Shown: positions 8,203 through 17,132 of the stretch, piece after piece
Position numbering within the stretch: the stretch's first letter is position 1
How the letters are laid out: each line of letters opens with the position of its first letter
NCBI RefSeq assembly: GCF_020523985.1
Contig: NZ_JAIVKM010000010.1
Span: forward strand, 1 to 64,000
Reading direction: 5' to 3'
Source: Mangrovibacter yixingensis
GTDB taxonomy: Bacteria; Pseudomonadota; Gammaproteobacteria; Enterobacterales; Enterobacteriaceae
Length of the DNA stretch: 64,000 nucleotides
The notes under the pieces: generated by a model
What the model was told of the DNA's origin: nothing
The model's input: the letters and a program-made list of their open reading frames with translations, nothing else
Databases searched by the model: none
Translations under genes and position numbers: made by a program

Positions 8203-9894
8203 TCAGGCAGCTTTTTTTACTAACTCATTTTCAGGGCGTTTGATTGCTGCGTAAACCAGGCCAGTCAGCAGGGTACCGGCGATAATCGCCATCAGGTAAC
8301 CCAGAACTGGGGTAATCGCACCTGGAATAAGCAGTACGAACAAACCACCATGCGGAGCCATCAGCTGTGCACCAATTGCCATAGAGATAGCGCCAGTCAG
8401 CGCGCCACCTGCGATACAGCAAGGGATAACACGGAGGGGATCACGGGCCGCAAACGGGATAGCACCTTCACTGATAAAGCACAGGCCAAGTACCAGCGCC
8501 GCTTTACCACCTTCCTGCTGCGCTTTATCGAATTTATTGCGCGCAACCAGAGTAGCCAGGCCCATCGCCAGCGGTGGAACCATGCCCGCAGCCATAATTG
8601 CCGCCATTGGGCCATAGGTTTGCGTACTGAGCAGACCCACACCGAATGCATAAGCCGCTTTGTTAACCGGCCCACCCATATCGGTACACATCATGCCGCC
8701 CAGAATGGCACCCAACAGAATCGCGTTTGCGGTACCCATGGTTTTCAGCCAGTGAGTCAAACCTTCCAGCAGATGAGCTACCGGCGTACCGATGATGTAA
8801 ATCATCGCCAGGCCAACAATCAGGCTGGAAAACAGCGGAATGATCAGGATTGGCTTCAGGGCTTCCATGCTCGGTGGCAATTTTACTTTCGTGCTGATTG
8901 CTCTTGCCACATAACCGGCCAGGAAGCCTGCGATGATCCCGCCAATAAAGCCAGAACCCCCACTGACAGCCAGCATACCGCCGATAAGACCAGGAGTCAG
9001 ACCCGGACGGTCAGCAATAGAGAACGCAATGTACCCAGCCAGCACTGGCACCATCAACTTGAAGGCTGAATCACCACCAATGTGCATCAAGGCAGCGGCT
9101 AAAGTGCCTTCTTGTTTAAACGCCTGGATACCAAACACGAAGGACAGTGCAATCAGCAACCCGCCCGCTACCACCATCGGCAGCATGTAAGATACGCCAG
9201 TCAGCAAGTGGCGATATGGCCCGGCAGACTCTTTCTTCGCACTGGATTGAGACGCAGCCTGGGAGCCCGAAGGCTGGTAAGGCGTCGCTTCATTAACTGC
9301 TTTATCCAGTTCTGAGGCTGTTTTCTTCAGCGCCAGGCCAGTAGAAGTCCGGTACATCGGTTTGCCAGCAAACTTCGCCAGGTCCACTTCGATATCGGCA
9401 GCCACAATCACCAAATCAGCCTGAGCCACTTCTTCTGGTGTAATGGCATTACCGGCACCAACGGAACCGCGGGTTTCAACTTTAACCCACCAGCCACGTT
9501 TTTTCGCTTCGGTTTCAATGGCTTCAGCCGCCATAAACGTGTGTGCCACGCCAGTTGGGCAGGCGGTTACCGCCACAACGCGTTTAACACCACCGGCTGC
9601 CGGTGCGGCCACAGCCACTGCAGGCGCTGTGTAAACCACAGCTTTTTCCTTTGCTTCGCTCAGGAATAACTCAGGATGCTGTACTGCACGGTCTATGTTG
9701 CCTAAAAAGACTTTCTTGCCGTTCAGTGCTGTGTCGGGCTTAACCTCGGTACCAACTACCACAGCCATTTCCGCATCATCGGGATTATCAATAATCTCCA
9801 AATTTGCTTTTTTTGCTGCGGCAGCCACCAGGGTTTTCGCAAGGTAGCAACGCGCCTGGCCTAAGCCTGGGTCGATAATCAGCAGCGTTTTCAT
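8203..9894 (-). CDS. fruA: Fructose PTS permease, enzyme IIB'BC
   Basis: 563 residues, the E. coli length. Domains in order: IIB' (about 1-100), IIB (about 105-200) with the phosphorylated Cys112 in VTACPTGVAHTF, then the membrane IIC domain (about 225-555) with many hydrophobic segments. It takes up fructose and phosphorylates it to fructose-1-phosphate, receiving phosphate from FruB. It is last in the fruBKA operon, with 18 bp between fruK and fruA and a terminator behind it. Confidence 0.97.
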   Translation of the reverse strand: MKTLLIIDPGLGQARCYLAKTLVAAAAKKANLEIIDNPDDAEMAVVVGTEVKPDTALNGKKVFLGNIDRAVQHPELFLSEAKEKAVVYTAPAVAVAAPAAGGVKRVVAVTACPTGVAHTFMAAEAIETEAKKRGWWVKVETRGSVGAGNAITPEEVAQADLVIVAADIEVDLAKFAGKPMYRTSTGLALKKTASELDKAVNEATPYQPSGSQAASQSSAKKESAGPYRHLLTGVSYMLPMVVAGGLLIALSFVFGIQAFKQEGTLAAALMHIGGDSAFKLMVPVLAGYIAFSIADRPGLTPGLIGGMLAVSGGSGFIGGIIAGFLAGYVARAISTKVKLPPSMEALKPILIIPLFSSLIVGLAMIYIIGTPVAHLLEGLTHWLKTMGTANAILLGAILGGMMCTDMGGPVNKAAYAFGVGLLSTQTYGPMAAIMAAGMVPPLAMGLATLVARNKFDKAQQEGGKAALVLGLCFISEGAIPFAARDPLRVIPCCIAGGALTGAISMAIGAQLMAPHGGLFVLLIPGAITPVLGYLMAIIAGTLLTGLVYAAIKRPENELVKKAA

Positions 9895-9912
9895 TATGTG
9901 CCTCTCCTGCTG

Positions 9913-10851
9913 TTAATTTACGGGTTTAAGGTCGACACGCGCCATCATCGCGGCCAACTGGGTACGGTCGGTAATGCCCACATTACTCTGGCTGACAGCC
10001 AGTGCAGCCACCGCTGTCGCAAGGCGTAATGTGTGTTCACTGGACTCACGCATCAGCAGGCCATAAATCAACCCACCAACCATTGAATCCCCCGCGCCAA
10101 CTGTGCTGACAACTTCACAGGCAGGCGGTTTGGCGATCCATTCGCCGGATGCGTTAACCCACAATGCGCCTTCAGCGCCCAGAGAAATCACCACATGGGC
10201 AATCCCCTGTTCACGCAACGCATGTGCAGCTTCAATCACATCCTGGAGGGTCGGTAGTGAACGGCCCGCCCAAATTTCCAGCTCACGGCGGTTAGGTTTA
10301 ACCAACCATGGTGCTGCTTTCAGCCCGGCATTTAATGCTTCACGGCTACTGTCGAAAATAATGCACGGGCATTCACTGCGCAGGCGGGTCATCCAGTCCG
10401 TAAAGGCTTCCGGGCTGACGCCAGCAGGCAGGCTGCCACTAACACACACCATATCGAACTGCCCAAGCCAGGTCAGAGAGTCGCTCACGAAGCGTTCCCA
10501 GTCAGCCGGAGTCACATCAAAACCGGAGAAGTTCAAATCAGTGACTTCACCGTCTTTCTCTGTCAATTTGACGTTAATTCGTGTACGGCCATTCACTACC
10601 TGAAAGCGGTTAGCGATACCGAGTTCACTGAATAATTGTTGAAATCCATCCTGGTTTTCTTTGCCGAGGAACCCCCCGACAGTTACATCAATCCCAAGGT
10701 CTTTGAGCACTTTCGCGACGTTGATACCTTTACCCGCAGCGTGCAAACCAGTCGTACGCACGAGGTTAACTTCGCCGCGCTCAATATCTGCGCAGTAACC
10801 TACCAGGTCATAAGCCGGGTTGAGAGTAATGGTGGCTACACGTCTGCTCAT
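9913..10851 (-). CDS. fruK: 1-phosphofructokinase
   Basis: 312 residues, as in E. coli. It is a PfkB-family sugar kinase that converts fructose-1-phosphate to fructose-1,6-bisphosphate. The substrate-binding GKGIN signature is near residue 41 and the ATP-site/catalytic motif [10 protein letters not shown] near residue 250. The start overlaps the fruB stop by 4 bp (ATGA), indicating coupling. Confidence 0.97.
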   Translation of the reverse strand: MSRRVATITLNPAYDLVGYCADIERGEVNLVRTTGLHAAGKGINVAKVLKDLGIDVTVGGFLGKENQDGFQQLFSELGIANRFQVVNGRTRINVKLTEKDGEVTDLNFSGFDVTPADWERFVSDSLTWLGQFDMVCVSGSLPAGVSPEAFTDWMTRLRSECPCIIFDSSREALNAGLKAAPWLVKPNRRELEIWAGRSLPTLQDVIEAAHALREQGIAHVVISLGAEGALWVNASGEWIAKPPACEVVSTVGAGDSMVGGLIYGLLMRESSEHTLRLATAVAALAVSQSNVGITDRTQLAAMMARVDLKPVN

Positions 10852-11981
10852 GCTGCGCCCTCCCCAAGACCTGCGGCAATGGCTTCACCAATGGCTGCCA
10901 ATGCCTGTTCAGCATCATCCCCTTGAGCGGTGAAACGCAGGCGATGCCCTTGTTTAACCCCCAGTGCAACCACTTTCATCAGGCTACGGCCATTGGCGGG
11001 TTTCCCGGAACCATCAAGGTTGGTGACAGTAATGTCGCTGGTAAATTGTTTGATGGTGTTTACCAGCACGGTTCCCGGACGGGCATGCAAACCATGCTCA
11101 TTACGTACCACAAACTCTGCATTGAGTACGTCTTCAGGTAATGGTGCATCGCTGGTCAGTACCGCCAGTAATGTTGGTGCATCAGCCTTAACCAGGCGGT
11201 CTGCTTTTTGGTTGATAAGCAGGTCACTCAGGCGGTTTAACACTTGTAATGGCTGGTCATCAGCAACGGCGACCGTCAGCAATAAACCAACAGGCTGGCC
11301 ATTTTCTTCAATGCTCTGTGCCGGGCGGGCAACAGCTATGGCACTGGAAAGGTTGCCGTCAGTGCTGTCGTTCAGCCAGATTCCCTGCCCTAAATAAAGC
11401 GGTTTGCCAGCAACGGTTTGAGCCACAAAACTGGCATCAGCCGCGCCAACAGCTTTCAGGCGGCCTGCATTCAGTGCCTGTAAAGTTACCAGGTCTGCTG
11501 CATTCACATCCAAAGACAGGGTGTCGTTATCCAGTTTCAATACTTCTGCCTGGGTTTCACCCATCAAAATCGCGCGCAACGCTTCGGCGGTTTTGGCATT
11601 TTTAAGTTGTTCAGCAACGCTGTCGTCACTTAACACATGAGTCAGTTGGCGTAACAGACCGAGATGTTCATCGGAACTGGCGGCAATACCAATTGCCACA
11701 TACGCAACCTGATCGTCTCCCCAACGAATCCCTTCCGGAAACTGAAAAACCTGAACACCGGTTTTCAGAACCTGATCACGGGTATCCGTTGTCCCGTGAG
11801 GAATAGCGATACCGTTGCCTAAGAACGTGGACGTTTGTTGTTCACGCGCCAGCATACCGTTGAGGTAGCCATCAGCAACATTACCAGCCTGAACCAGTGC
11901 TCCAGCCACAAGGCGAATAGCCTCTTCTTTATTTGTGGCTGTCGCACCGGGGTGAATATCGTGGACAGATAGTTGAAACAT
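10848..11981 (-). CDS. fruB: Fructose PTS diphosphoryl transfer protein (IIA-FPr)
   Basis: 377 residues. The IIA domain carries the phospho-acceptor His62 ([10 protein letters not shown]), a central linker domain follows, and the C-terminal HPr-like (FPr) domain has active His299 in EHGLHARPG. It passes phosphate from enzyme I to FruA and can stand in for HPr. It is the first gene of the operon. Two perfect-looking Cra sites lie directly upstream, so repression by Cra and release by fructose-1-phosphate is very likely. Confidence 0.97.
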   Translation of the reverse strand: MFQLSVHDIHPGATATNKEEAIRLVAGALVQAGNVADGYLNGMLAREQQTSTFLGNGIAIPHGTTDTRDQVLKTGVQVFQFPEGIRWGDDQVAYVAIGIAASSDEHLGLLRQLTHVLSDDSVAEQLKNAKTAEALRAILMGETQAEVLKLDNDTLSLDVNAADLVTLQALNAGRLKAVGAADASFVAQTVAGKPLYLGQGIWLNDSTDGNLSSAIAVARPAQSIEENGQPVGLLLTVAVADDQPLQVLNRLSDLLINQKADRLVKADAPTLLAVLTSDAPLPEDVLNAEFVVRNEHGLHARPGTVLVNTIKQFTSDITVTNLDGSGKPANGRSLMKVVALGVKQGHRLRFTAQGDDAEQALAAIGEAIAAGLGEGAA

Positions 11982-12003
11982 GAATAATTTCTCCTGCCGA
12001 AAG

Positions 12004-12015
12004 TGAATCGTTTCA
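12004..12015. promoter_or_regulatory. Cra (FruR) operator proximal to fruB
   Basis: TGAATCGTTTCA matches the Cra consensus TGAAWCGNTTCA. It lies 23 bp before the fruB start, between the promoter and the gene. E. coli fruB likewise has two Cra sites. Confidence 0.88.
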
Positions 12016-12070
12016 GCTATAACTAAAAGAATCGCGCTGCAGGATTTGAATTAAGTCCAAAGTTCAGCGC

Positions 12071-12082
12071 TGAAACGTTTCA
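12071..12082. promoter_or_regulatory. Cra (FruR) operator distal to fruB
   Basis: TGAAACGTTTCA is a perfect 12-bp palindrome and an ideal Cra site, centred 67 bp upstream of the first site. It lies in the 402-bp divergent gap (11982-12383) between fruB and setB. I saw no gene or other clear element in the remainder of that gap. Confidence 0.9.
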
Positions 12083-12383
12083 AGGAGTCTGATACTACTG
12101 AACGCCTTAAGCAAGTTTTCGGCAAAATCTGATGATTAAAATTAGAGGTTCCGCACATTTCAGCAATTAACATCAGGAAGTTGCTGAACACATCACAATT
12201 TTTACCCAAGCCTTCAGCTCAGGTTTCAGCAACAAGGTAAGTATGGGAGCCGCATCCCTGTTTTTGCAGGCGTAAAGCACTTGTTTTTGGGTATTTGTGG
12301 CATTCGTCGCAGCCTGTCTGTTTATTATTGCAAAAGGCGCGTAAACTCCGCGGATTTCTTCTCTTCCACCACCAGTGATACCC

Positions 12384-13571
12384 ATGTACAACCAACCCGC
12401 AACCACACCACGCCGCGCGTTTGATTTCACTAACAGCGCGTTCTTGATTGTCGCATTCCTTACGGGTATTGCCGGTGCGCTGCAAACACCGACTCTGAGC
12501 CTGTTTTTGACCAATGAAGTGCATGCCCGCCCGGCGATGGTAGGTTTCTTTTTCACCGGTAGCGCAGTCATTGGTATTCTGGTCAGCCAGTTTCTGGCAG
12601 GCCGTTCAGACAGGCGTGGCGACAGGAAGAATTTAATTATTTTCTGTTGTGTACTGGGTGTGCTGGCATGCCTGTTATTTGCCTGGAATCGTAATTATTT
12701 TATTTTGCTGTTTGTCGGGGTGTTTCTTAGCAGCTTTGGCTCTACCGCCAACCCACAAATGTTTGCTCTCGCACGTGAATATGCAGATAAAACGGGCCGG
12801 GAAGCAGTGATGTTCAGTTCAGTACTGCGTGCCCAGATTTCACTGGCCTGGGTGATTGGCCCCCCTATCGCTTATGCGTTGTCTGTTGGGTTAGGGTTTG
12901 ATGTCATGTATTTGTGCGCAGCCGTTGCCTTTGTTGTATGTGGGCTGATGGTGTGGGGTTTTTTACCCTCAATGCACAAACAAACGCCTCATCGTGCCGC
13001 CACAGCGCCTTTAGAAGCCCCGCGGCGCAACCGGCGTGATACCCTGCTGTTGTTTATTGCCTGCACCTTAATGTGGGGAACAAACAGCTTGTATATCATT
13101 AACATGCCACTGTTTATTGTTGATGAATTGCACCTGCCGGAGAAGATGGCCGGGTTTATGATGGGCACAGCCGCAGGGTTGGAGATCCCTACCATGTTGA
13201 TTGCTGGTTATTACGCCCGGCGCATGGGAAAGCGTTTTTTGATGCGCATAGCTGTAGTCGCCGGGCTGGTGTTTTATGCAGGCATGCTCACAGTCACTCA
13301 CCCCTGGGCGTTGCTGGCGCTTCAGTTGCTTAATGCTATTTATATTGGGATCCTGGCGGGTATAGGCATGATCTATTTCCAGGATCTGATGCCCGGCCAG
13401 GCAGGTGCAGCCACTACGCTGTACACCAACACCACCCGTGTTGGCTGGATAATTTCAGGCTCTTTTGCCGGGATTATTGCTGAGATTTGGAGTTACCATG
13501 CCGGTTTTTGGCTGGCTCTGGCGATGTGTGTGACCACCTGTATTTGCCTTGCCCGAATCAAAGATGTTTAG
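12384..13571 (+). CDS. setB: Sugar efflux transporter SetB
   Basis: 395 residues from the ATG at 12384 (an in-frame GTG lies 9 bases upstream), against 393 in E. coli SetB, with long identical stretches. It is a 12-segment MFS protein of the sugar-efflux (SET) family; E. coli SetB exports lactose, glucose and related sugars. The MFS loop-2 motif appears as GRSDRRGDRK (near 76-85). The ribosome-binding site is weak. It is the last backbone gene before the sphingolipid island; in E. coli yeiW comes next. Confidence 0.93.
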   Translation: MYNQPATTPRRAFDFTNSAFLIVAFLTGIAGALQTPTLSLFLTNEVHARPAMVGFFFTGSAVIGILVSQFLAGRSDRRGDRKNLIIFCCVLGVLACLLFAWNRNYFILLFVGVFLSSFGSTANPQMFALAREYADKTGREAVMFSSVLRAQISLAWVIGPPIAYALSVGLGFDVMYLCAAVAFVVCGLMVWGFLPSMHKQTPHRAATAPLEAPRRNRRDTLLLFIACTLMWGTNSLYIINMPLFIVDELHLPEKMAGFMMGTAAGLEIPTMLIAGYYARRMGKRFLMRIAVVAGLVFYAGMLTVTHPWALLALQLLNAIYIGILAGIGMIYFQDLMPGQAGAATTLYTNTTRVGWIISGSFAGIIAEIWSYHAGFWLALAMCVTTCICLARIKDV

Positions 13572-13616
13572 CCTGCTCGTGTTTTACATCCCGGCTTGTG
13601 CTTCATCGGTTACTCG

Positions 13617-14378
13617 TTAGTGTGTTTTGTTGCGGTTCCAGTTCGCAATATTCTTCAAAGGCTGCTTAATATAAGGGCTGAGTGCGATAAGCCTGAATAG
13701 CAGGTTATTCACCAGTGTACCGGTCTTATCCATAGGCCGGTCGACATCCAAAAACAACACAGCCCGCAGCTCATCAGTATCATTGCGTACTTCATGTTCG
13801 TAAGAATCATCGAAAATAATAACTTTTCCCTGCTCCCAGTGAAGCTTTTGGTTATCAACACGAATCCACAGATTCTCTCTGTCCTTTGGTACTATCAACC
13901 CCAGGTGAACACGAACCACAGCACGGGTTGGCCCCTTATGAGGAACAATGTGGTAGTGCGGTTTTAAAATGGAAAACATGGCCGTACGCATTTTGGGGAT
14001 AGCGTTGATTGCCTCTGCTGTTCGCGGGCACAGCGCGCAATTGTCATCAATGCGCTTACCATAGACATACAAACCAAAAGTCTTCCAGTTATCCCCTTTG
14101 GAAATACGCTGCTGGTCTGGCGATATTTGGTGGAACGACGGGATATCTTCAGGTGACTTCAGCAACTGTTCAAGCTCAGCATGAATTTCAGGCCAGGCAG
14201 CCTCCAGCTTATCCACCCAGTCAAATTCACTATTACTGATTTGAGGTGTGGTAGACACCAGGGAGTGGCGTGACTGAAAATTGCCATTCCAGCGCAAAAA
14301 ACGTTTACCCGCTTTCAGCAACATACGCCGCCAAAAGGGGTACTGCGATGATGAAGACGCAGACATAAAACTATCCAT
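13617..14378 (-). CDS. Aspartyl/asparaginyl beta-hydroxylase-fold Fe(II)/2-oxoglutarate dioxygenase
   Basis: 253 residues. The C-terminal half fits the Asp/Asn beta-hydroxylase family well: PHKGPTRAVVRVHLGL with metal ligand His147 and likely 2-oxoglutarate-contacting His158, then FDDSYEHEVRND with metal ligand His195, at nearly the same spacing as in animal AspH. LpxO, the lipid A acyl 2-hydroxylase, is a relative but has membrane anchors that I do not see here. The gene ends the leftward arm of the sphingolipid island, behind the DgkA-like and ceramide-synthase-like genes. From that context I infer hydroxylation of the ceramide acyl chain or long-chain base. A protein or lipid A substrate remains possible. 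Confidence 0.8.
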   Translation of the reverse strand: MDSFMSASSSSQYPFWRRMLLKAGKRFLRWNGNFQSRHSLVSTTPQISNSEFDWVDKLEAAWPEIHAELEQLLKSPEDIPSFHQISPDQQRISKGDNWKTFGLYVYGKRIDDNCALCPRTAEAINAIPKMRTAMFSILKPHYHIVPHKGPTRAVVRVHLGLIVPKDRENLWIRVDNQKLHWEQGKVIIFDDSYEHEVRNDTDELRAVLFLDVDRPMDKTGTLVNNLLFRLIALSPYIKQPLKNIANWNRNKTH

Positions 14379-14505
14379 TTACTCCATGAAATCTCTGTTG
14401 CCAGTGCCAGTTTATTACCCGGTCTTTGTACAGGCGTTCGTCTGTTTATCACCACAAACCTGGCACACAGAGTTCTTAATACACGAAATTGTGGCTACAC
14501 CCCGG

Positions 14506-14865
14506 TTAAAACAACACCACCAGCCAGACGATTACCGTCATCACAACTGTCACCAGTTGCGCGGCACCACCTAAGTCCTTTGCACGTTTTGATAATGGAT
14601 GAATTTCCAGCGAAATGCGGTCTACTACAGTTTCAATTGCAGTATTAATTAACTCAACTGCAAGCGTAATAAAACAGCATATAATTAATAACAATCGTTC
14701 TATTTTTGTTATATTGAGGCAAAATGTAATTATAAGTAACACAATATTAATGACTAGTAATTGCCGGAAAGCATCTTCCGTAAAAACGGCATTAACAATA
14801 CCGGTCCATGAATTATTAATACTGCTGGTCAGGCGACTGAAACCTGTTTTTTTGGGAATAGGCAT
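14506..14865 (-). CDS. DgkA-family integral-membrane lipid kinase (candidate ceramide or diacylglycerol kinase)
   Basis: 119 residues with three membrane helices, like E. coli DgkA (122). The active-site region is intact: Glu71, Asn74, catalytic Glu78, Asp82, Lys96 and Asp97 in AVELINTAIETVVDRI and HPLSKRAKDLGG. DgkA normally recycles diacylglycerol to phosphatidate with ATP. E. coli DgkA also phosphorylates ceramide in vitro, so in this island a dedicated ceramide kinase is a reasonable inference. The housekeeping dgkA is normally beside lexA/plsB, so this is probably a second copy. It is leftward, 177 bp behind the ceramide-synthase-like gene. Confidence 0.85.
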   Translation of the reverse strand: MPIPKKTGFSRLTSSINNSWTGIVNAVFTEDAFRQLLVINIVLLIITFCLNITKIERLLLIICCFITLAVELINTAIETVVDRISLEIHPLSKRAKDLGGAAQLVTVVMTVIVWLVVLF

Positions 14866-15042
14866 TGGTGTTTACTCGGCCAGAACAACGAACAGAGGCA
14901 ATAGAAATAAAGTTTGCCCCCTGAAACAACTGCAGGCTGCACCTGTATTCAGGCGCGCCCAAGATAACAACAGCAGCAAAAGTATGTTGACCAAAAATAT
15001 ATGCTTAACATTACCGCTCAACAGTATAATGGTCTAATTAGT

Positions 15043-16176
15043 TTACTCAGACTGGAATTTTTTTTCGTATAATCTGTAACGCTTATACGGCTCAGCACCT
15101 ATTCGCTCCAGAATAGTGCGCATCCCTGTATTGGATTCCAGAATCCAGGACATTTCCAGCGCATCAATATTTCGTTTTGCAAAAGGGTCACGCAGCGCTT
15201 CAATAAGCAACAGCGCAATAATGGGCCCTATTCGGCTGAACTGGTATTCCTGGCGGACCCCCATTAACGGAACCCGTGCTGTACGCACACCACTGACTTT
15301 CAGGCGCCATAACAATTTAGCCCAACCAAAGGGTAATAATCGCCCATGTAAGCCAGAGATCGCTTCATTGATATTGGGTAATCCCACAATGAAGGCGCAA
15401 GGCACTGAATCCACTTCAGCAATATGAATCATATCGTCAGGCACCAGATATTTAAGCTGGTCGCCCATGGTGGCAAACTCACGTTCCGTAAACGGGACAA
15501 ATCCCCAATTATTCTGCCAACCCGAGTTGAAGATTTCGCGCAGTACCTGCATTTCTTCCGCGAATTTTTTACGGTTGAGCGGGCGCAAAGTCACTTTTTT
15601 ACGCACCTGGTCCATTAACCGGGTTAACGAGGGAGAAAAGAAAAGATCAGTACGCTTCATCCAGTACGCAAGTAAATCAATTCCTTGTGAATAACCAAGG
15701 CGCTGCAAATGGCTGGCGTAATAAGGCTTACCGTGAGTCATTAATGCTGATGGCGGGGTATCAAACCCATCAATCAGCAAACCACTTTCCTGGTTAATAT
15801 TCAGGCTGAATGGCCCGGTAATATTGTAAGCACCCTGTGACTTCAGCCACGTTTCAGCAGCACTAAACAGTGCATCAAACACTTCTGTGTCATCAATGGC
15901 ATCAATCATACCGAAATGGCCGGTATCTGGCCCATACAGCTCACGATGCAGGGAATCTATCTGTGCCGTGATACGCCCAACAACATCTTCACCTTTCTTC
16001 GCAATCCATGCCTGCCACATTATATGTTCTGTACCAGGATTTTTCTCTGAGAGATGCTCTTCACGCTCAACAAACAATGGTTCAATCCAATTAGGATCAT
16101 CACTAAACAGAGTGGAGGGAAACTGTATAAATGCTTTCAGAGCATGCTTGTCCTGAACTTTTTCAACTTGAATCAT
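15043..16176 (-). CDS. GNAT-fold N-acyltransferase, probable bacterial ceramide synthase (YghO/bCerS type)
   Basis: 377 residues from the ATG at 16176, which follows AAGGG at the right distance; a TTG codon 6 bases upstream is in frame but poorly placed. The protein resembles the YghO-like family with a GNAT-type fold: N-terminal PSTLFSDDPNWIEPL, then IAKKGEDVVGRITAQID, then GPFSLNINQESGLLIDGF (near 121-138). Members of this type next to serine palmitoyltransferase genes N-acylate the long-chain base to form ceramide, as shown for Caulobacter bCerS. Here it lies divergent from the SPT operon. Assignment rests on fold, motif and neighbourhood; no direct comparison was possible. Confidence 0.78.
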   Translation of the reverse strand: MIQVEKVQDKHALKAFIQFPSTLFSDDPNWIEPLFVEREEHLSEKNPGTEHIMWQAWIAKKGEDVVGRITAQIDSLHRELYGPDTGHFGMIDAIDDTEVFDALFSAAETWLKSQGAYNITGPFSLNINQESGLLIDGFDTPPSALMTHGKPYYASHLQRLGYSQGIDLLAYWMKRTDLFFSPSLTRLMDQVRKKVTLRPLNRKKFAEEMQVLREIFNSGWQNNWGFVPFTEREFATMGDQLKYLVPDDMIHIAEVDSVPCAFIVGLPNINEAISGLHGRLLPFGWAKLLWRLKVSGVRTARVPLMGVRQEYQFSRIGPIIALLLIEALRDPFAKRNIDALEMSWILESNTGMRTILERIGAEPYKRYRLYEKKFQSE

Positions 16177-16459
16177 AAACAACCCTTGCTTTCAGAATCT
16201 ACTCAAAAAATCACTCTCAAAATGCTTTTATATCAGTTAATTACGGAAATTAACTACTCTGCGTATAACCAACACAGGAAACAGCCAGTCTGTGTTAATT
16301 GTTAGTGCCAATAGCAGTAACTCTGGTAAACCGGCAATTTGGTCGTGAACGCGCTACACAGCAAAAGAAAGGCAACACTCTGGCAACAACGCCTGATGCA
16401 AAATAGGATTCTTATCCATAAAAATCAACATCTTAAACAAAAATCTGTTGTAAACAGAT

Positions 16460-16510
16460 AAAATGCCAGCAGAAAAATCAGTTACCTCCAGGTAACCCCG
16501 CTGCCATTTT
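16460..16510. other. Branched stem-loop structure
   Basis: An outer stem AAAATGCCAGC (16460-16470) pairs with GCTGCCATTTT (16500-16510) with one mismatch. Inside it GTTACC (16481-16486) pairs perfectly with GGTAAC (16491-16496). This could be the end of a small RNA, a leader structure, or a DNA cruciform/operator. It is not placed as a simple terminator of either flanking gene. Confidence 0.5.
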
Positions 16511-16619
16511 CGCTGGAATTATTATTAGGTTAGATTAATCTCAAGCAGCAATTATCTGCGATATCCAGGCAATCCGATCTATATTTCCATAAATTCTCAC
16601 ACTCTCGCTAAACAAATAA

Positions 16620-16642
16620 TGCCATTATTTAAATTTATGGCA
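16620..16642. promoter_or_regulatory. Candidate operator dyad TGCCAT-N11-ATGGCA
   Basis: Two perfect 6-bp arms flank an AT-only centre (TATTTAAATTT). The position, about 490 bp before the FAAL start and 445 bp before the ceramide-synthase start, suits a shared regulator. No regulator gene is present in the island, so the binding protein is unknown. Confidence 0.35.
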
Positions 16643-17132
16643 CTTATTGCAAAAAAATAATTATCCACTTTGGCAAGATTTATCCAAAAACTGCTTTTTT
16701 TAGCAGTTAATGCTTTCGGATTCTTCAGGAATAAGATGAATCGTTCATTTTTTTTTAACTTGAGGCATAATGTTTACGGTATGTTAAGTACGAAGGCAAT
16801 ATACCAGATGGCAGGCTATCTGAGTCAGCCTTCATTTTCTCCAGGCTCGTAATATCTGCTTCATCGTTGATGAACTTTTATTGCTGATTGCAAGGCCGCG
16901 ATCACTTGAGTCTGGTGATTGAAATCACGTGTACAAAATACGTACTCAATCAAGTCAGTTGTAAATCCCACCTTCAGTTAATTCTGGCATGGAGATATTT
17001 TGCGGCTGAAGATGCTATTTGTGGAATGAAAATGGTTGAATAAAAATTTTTCAAAAAGTTTTCATAGTAATAATTTCAACTCCTTCACCAGCTGCTGTTA
17101 TTGGTGATTTTGAATCTATGGCCAATTAGTCT

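Larger units (their letters stand above)
16177..17132. other. 956-bp AT-rich divergent control region of the sphingolipid island
   Basis: No credible gene lies here; the one open frame of 60 codons (16670-16852) lacks a ribosome-binding site and family resemblance. The stretch is markedly AT-rich compared with the backbone, as often seen for H-NS-bound acquired DNA. It holds a branched stem structure (16460-16510), a dyad (16620-16642) and a hairpin AACTGCT/AGCAGTT (16689-16708). It must contain the promoters for the leftward (ceramide synthase) and rightward (FAAL) transcription units; I could not fix -10/-35 boxes with confidence. Confidence 0.6.

Noticed and set aside
12189-12206. CRP site in front of fruB
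   Set aside because: Only one half (TGTGA) is good; the other half is too degenerate to support a call.
16670-16852. 60-codon open frame in the sphingolipid control region
   Set aside because: No ribosome-binding site, composition like the surrounding AT-rich DNA and no recognisable domain; treated as non-coding.
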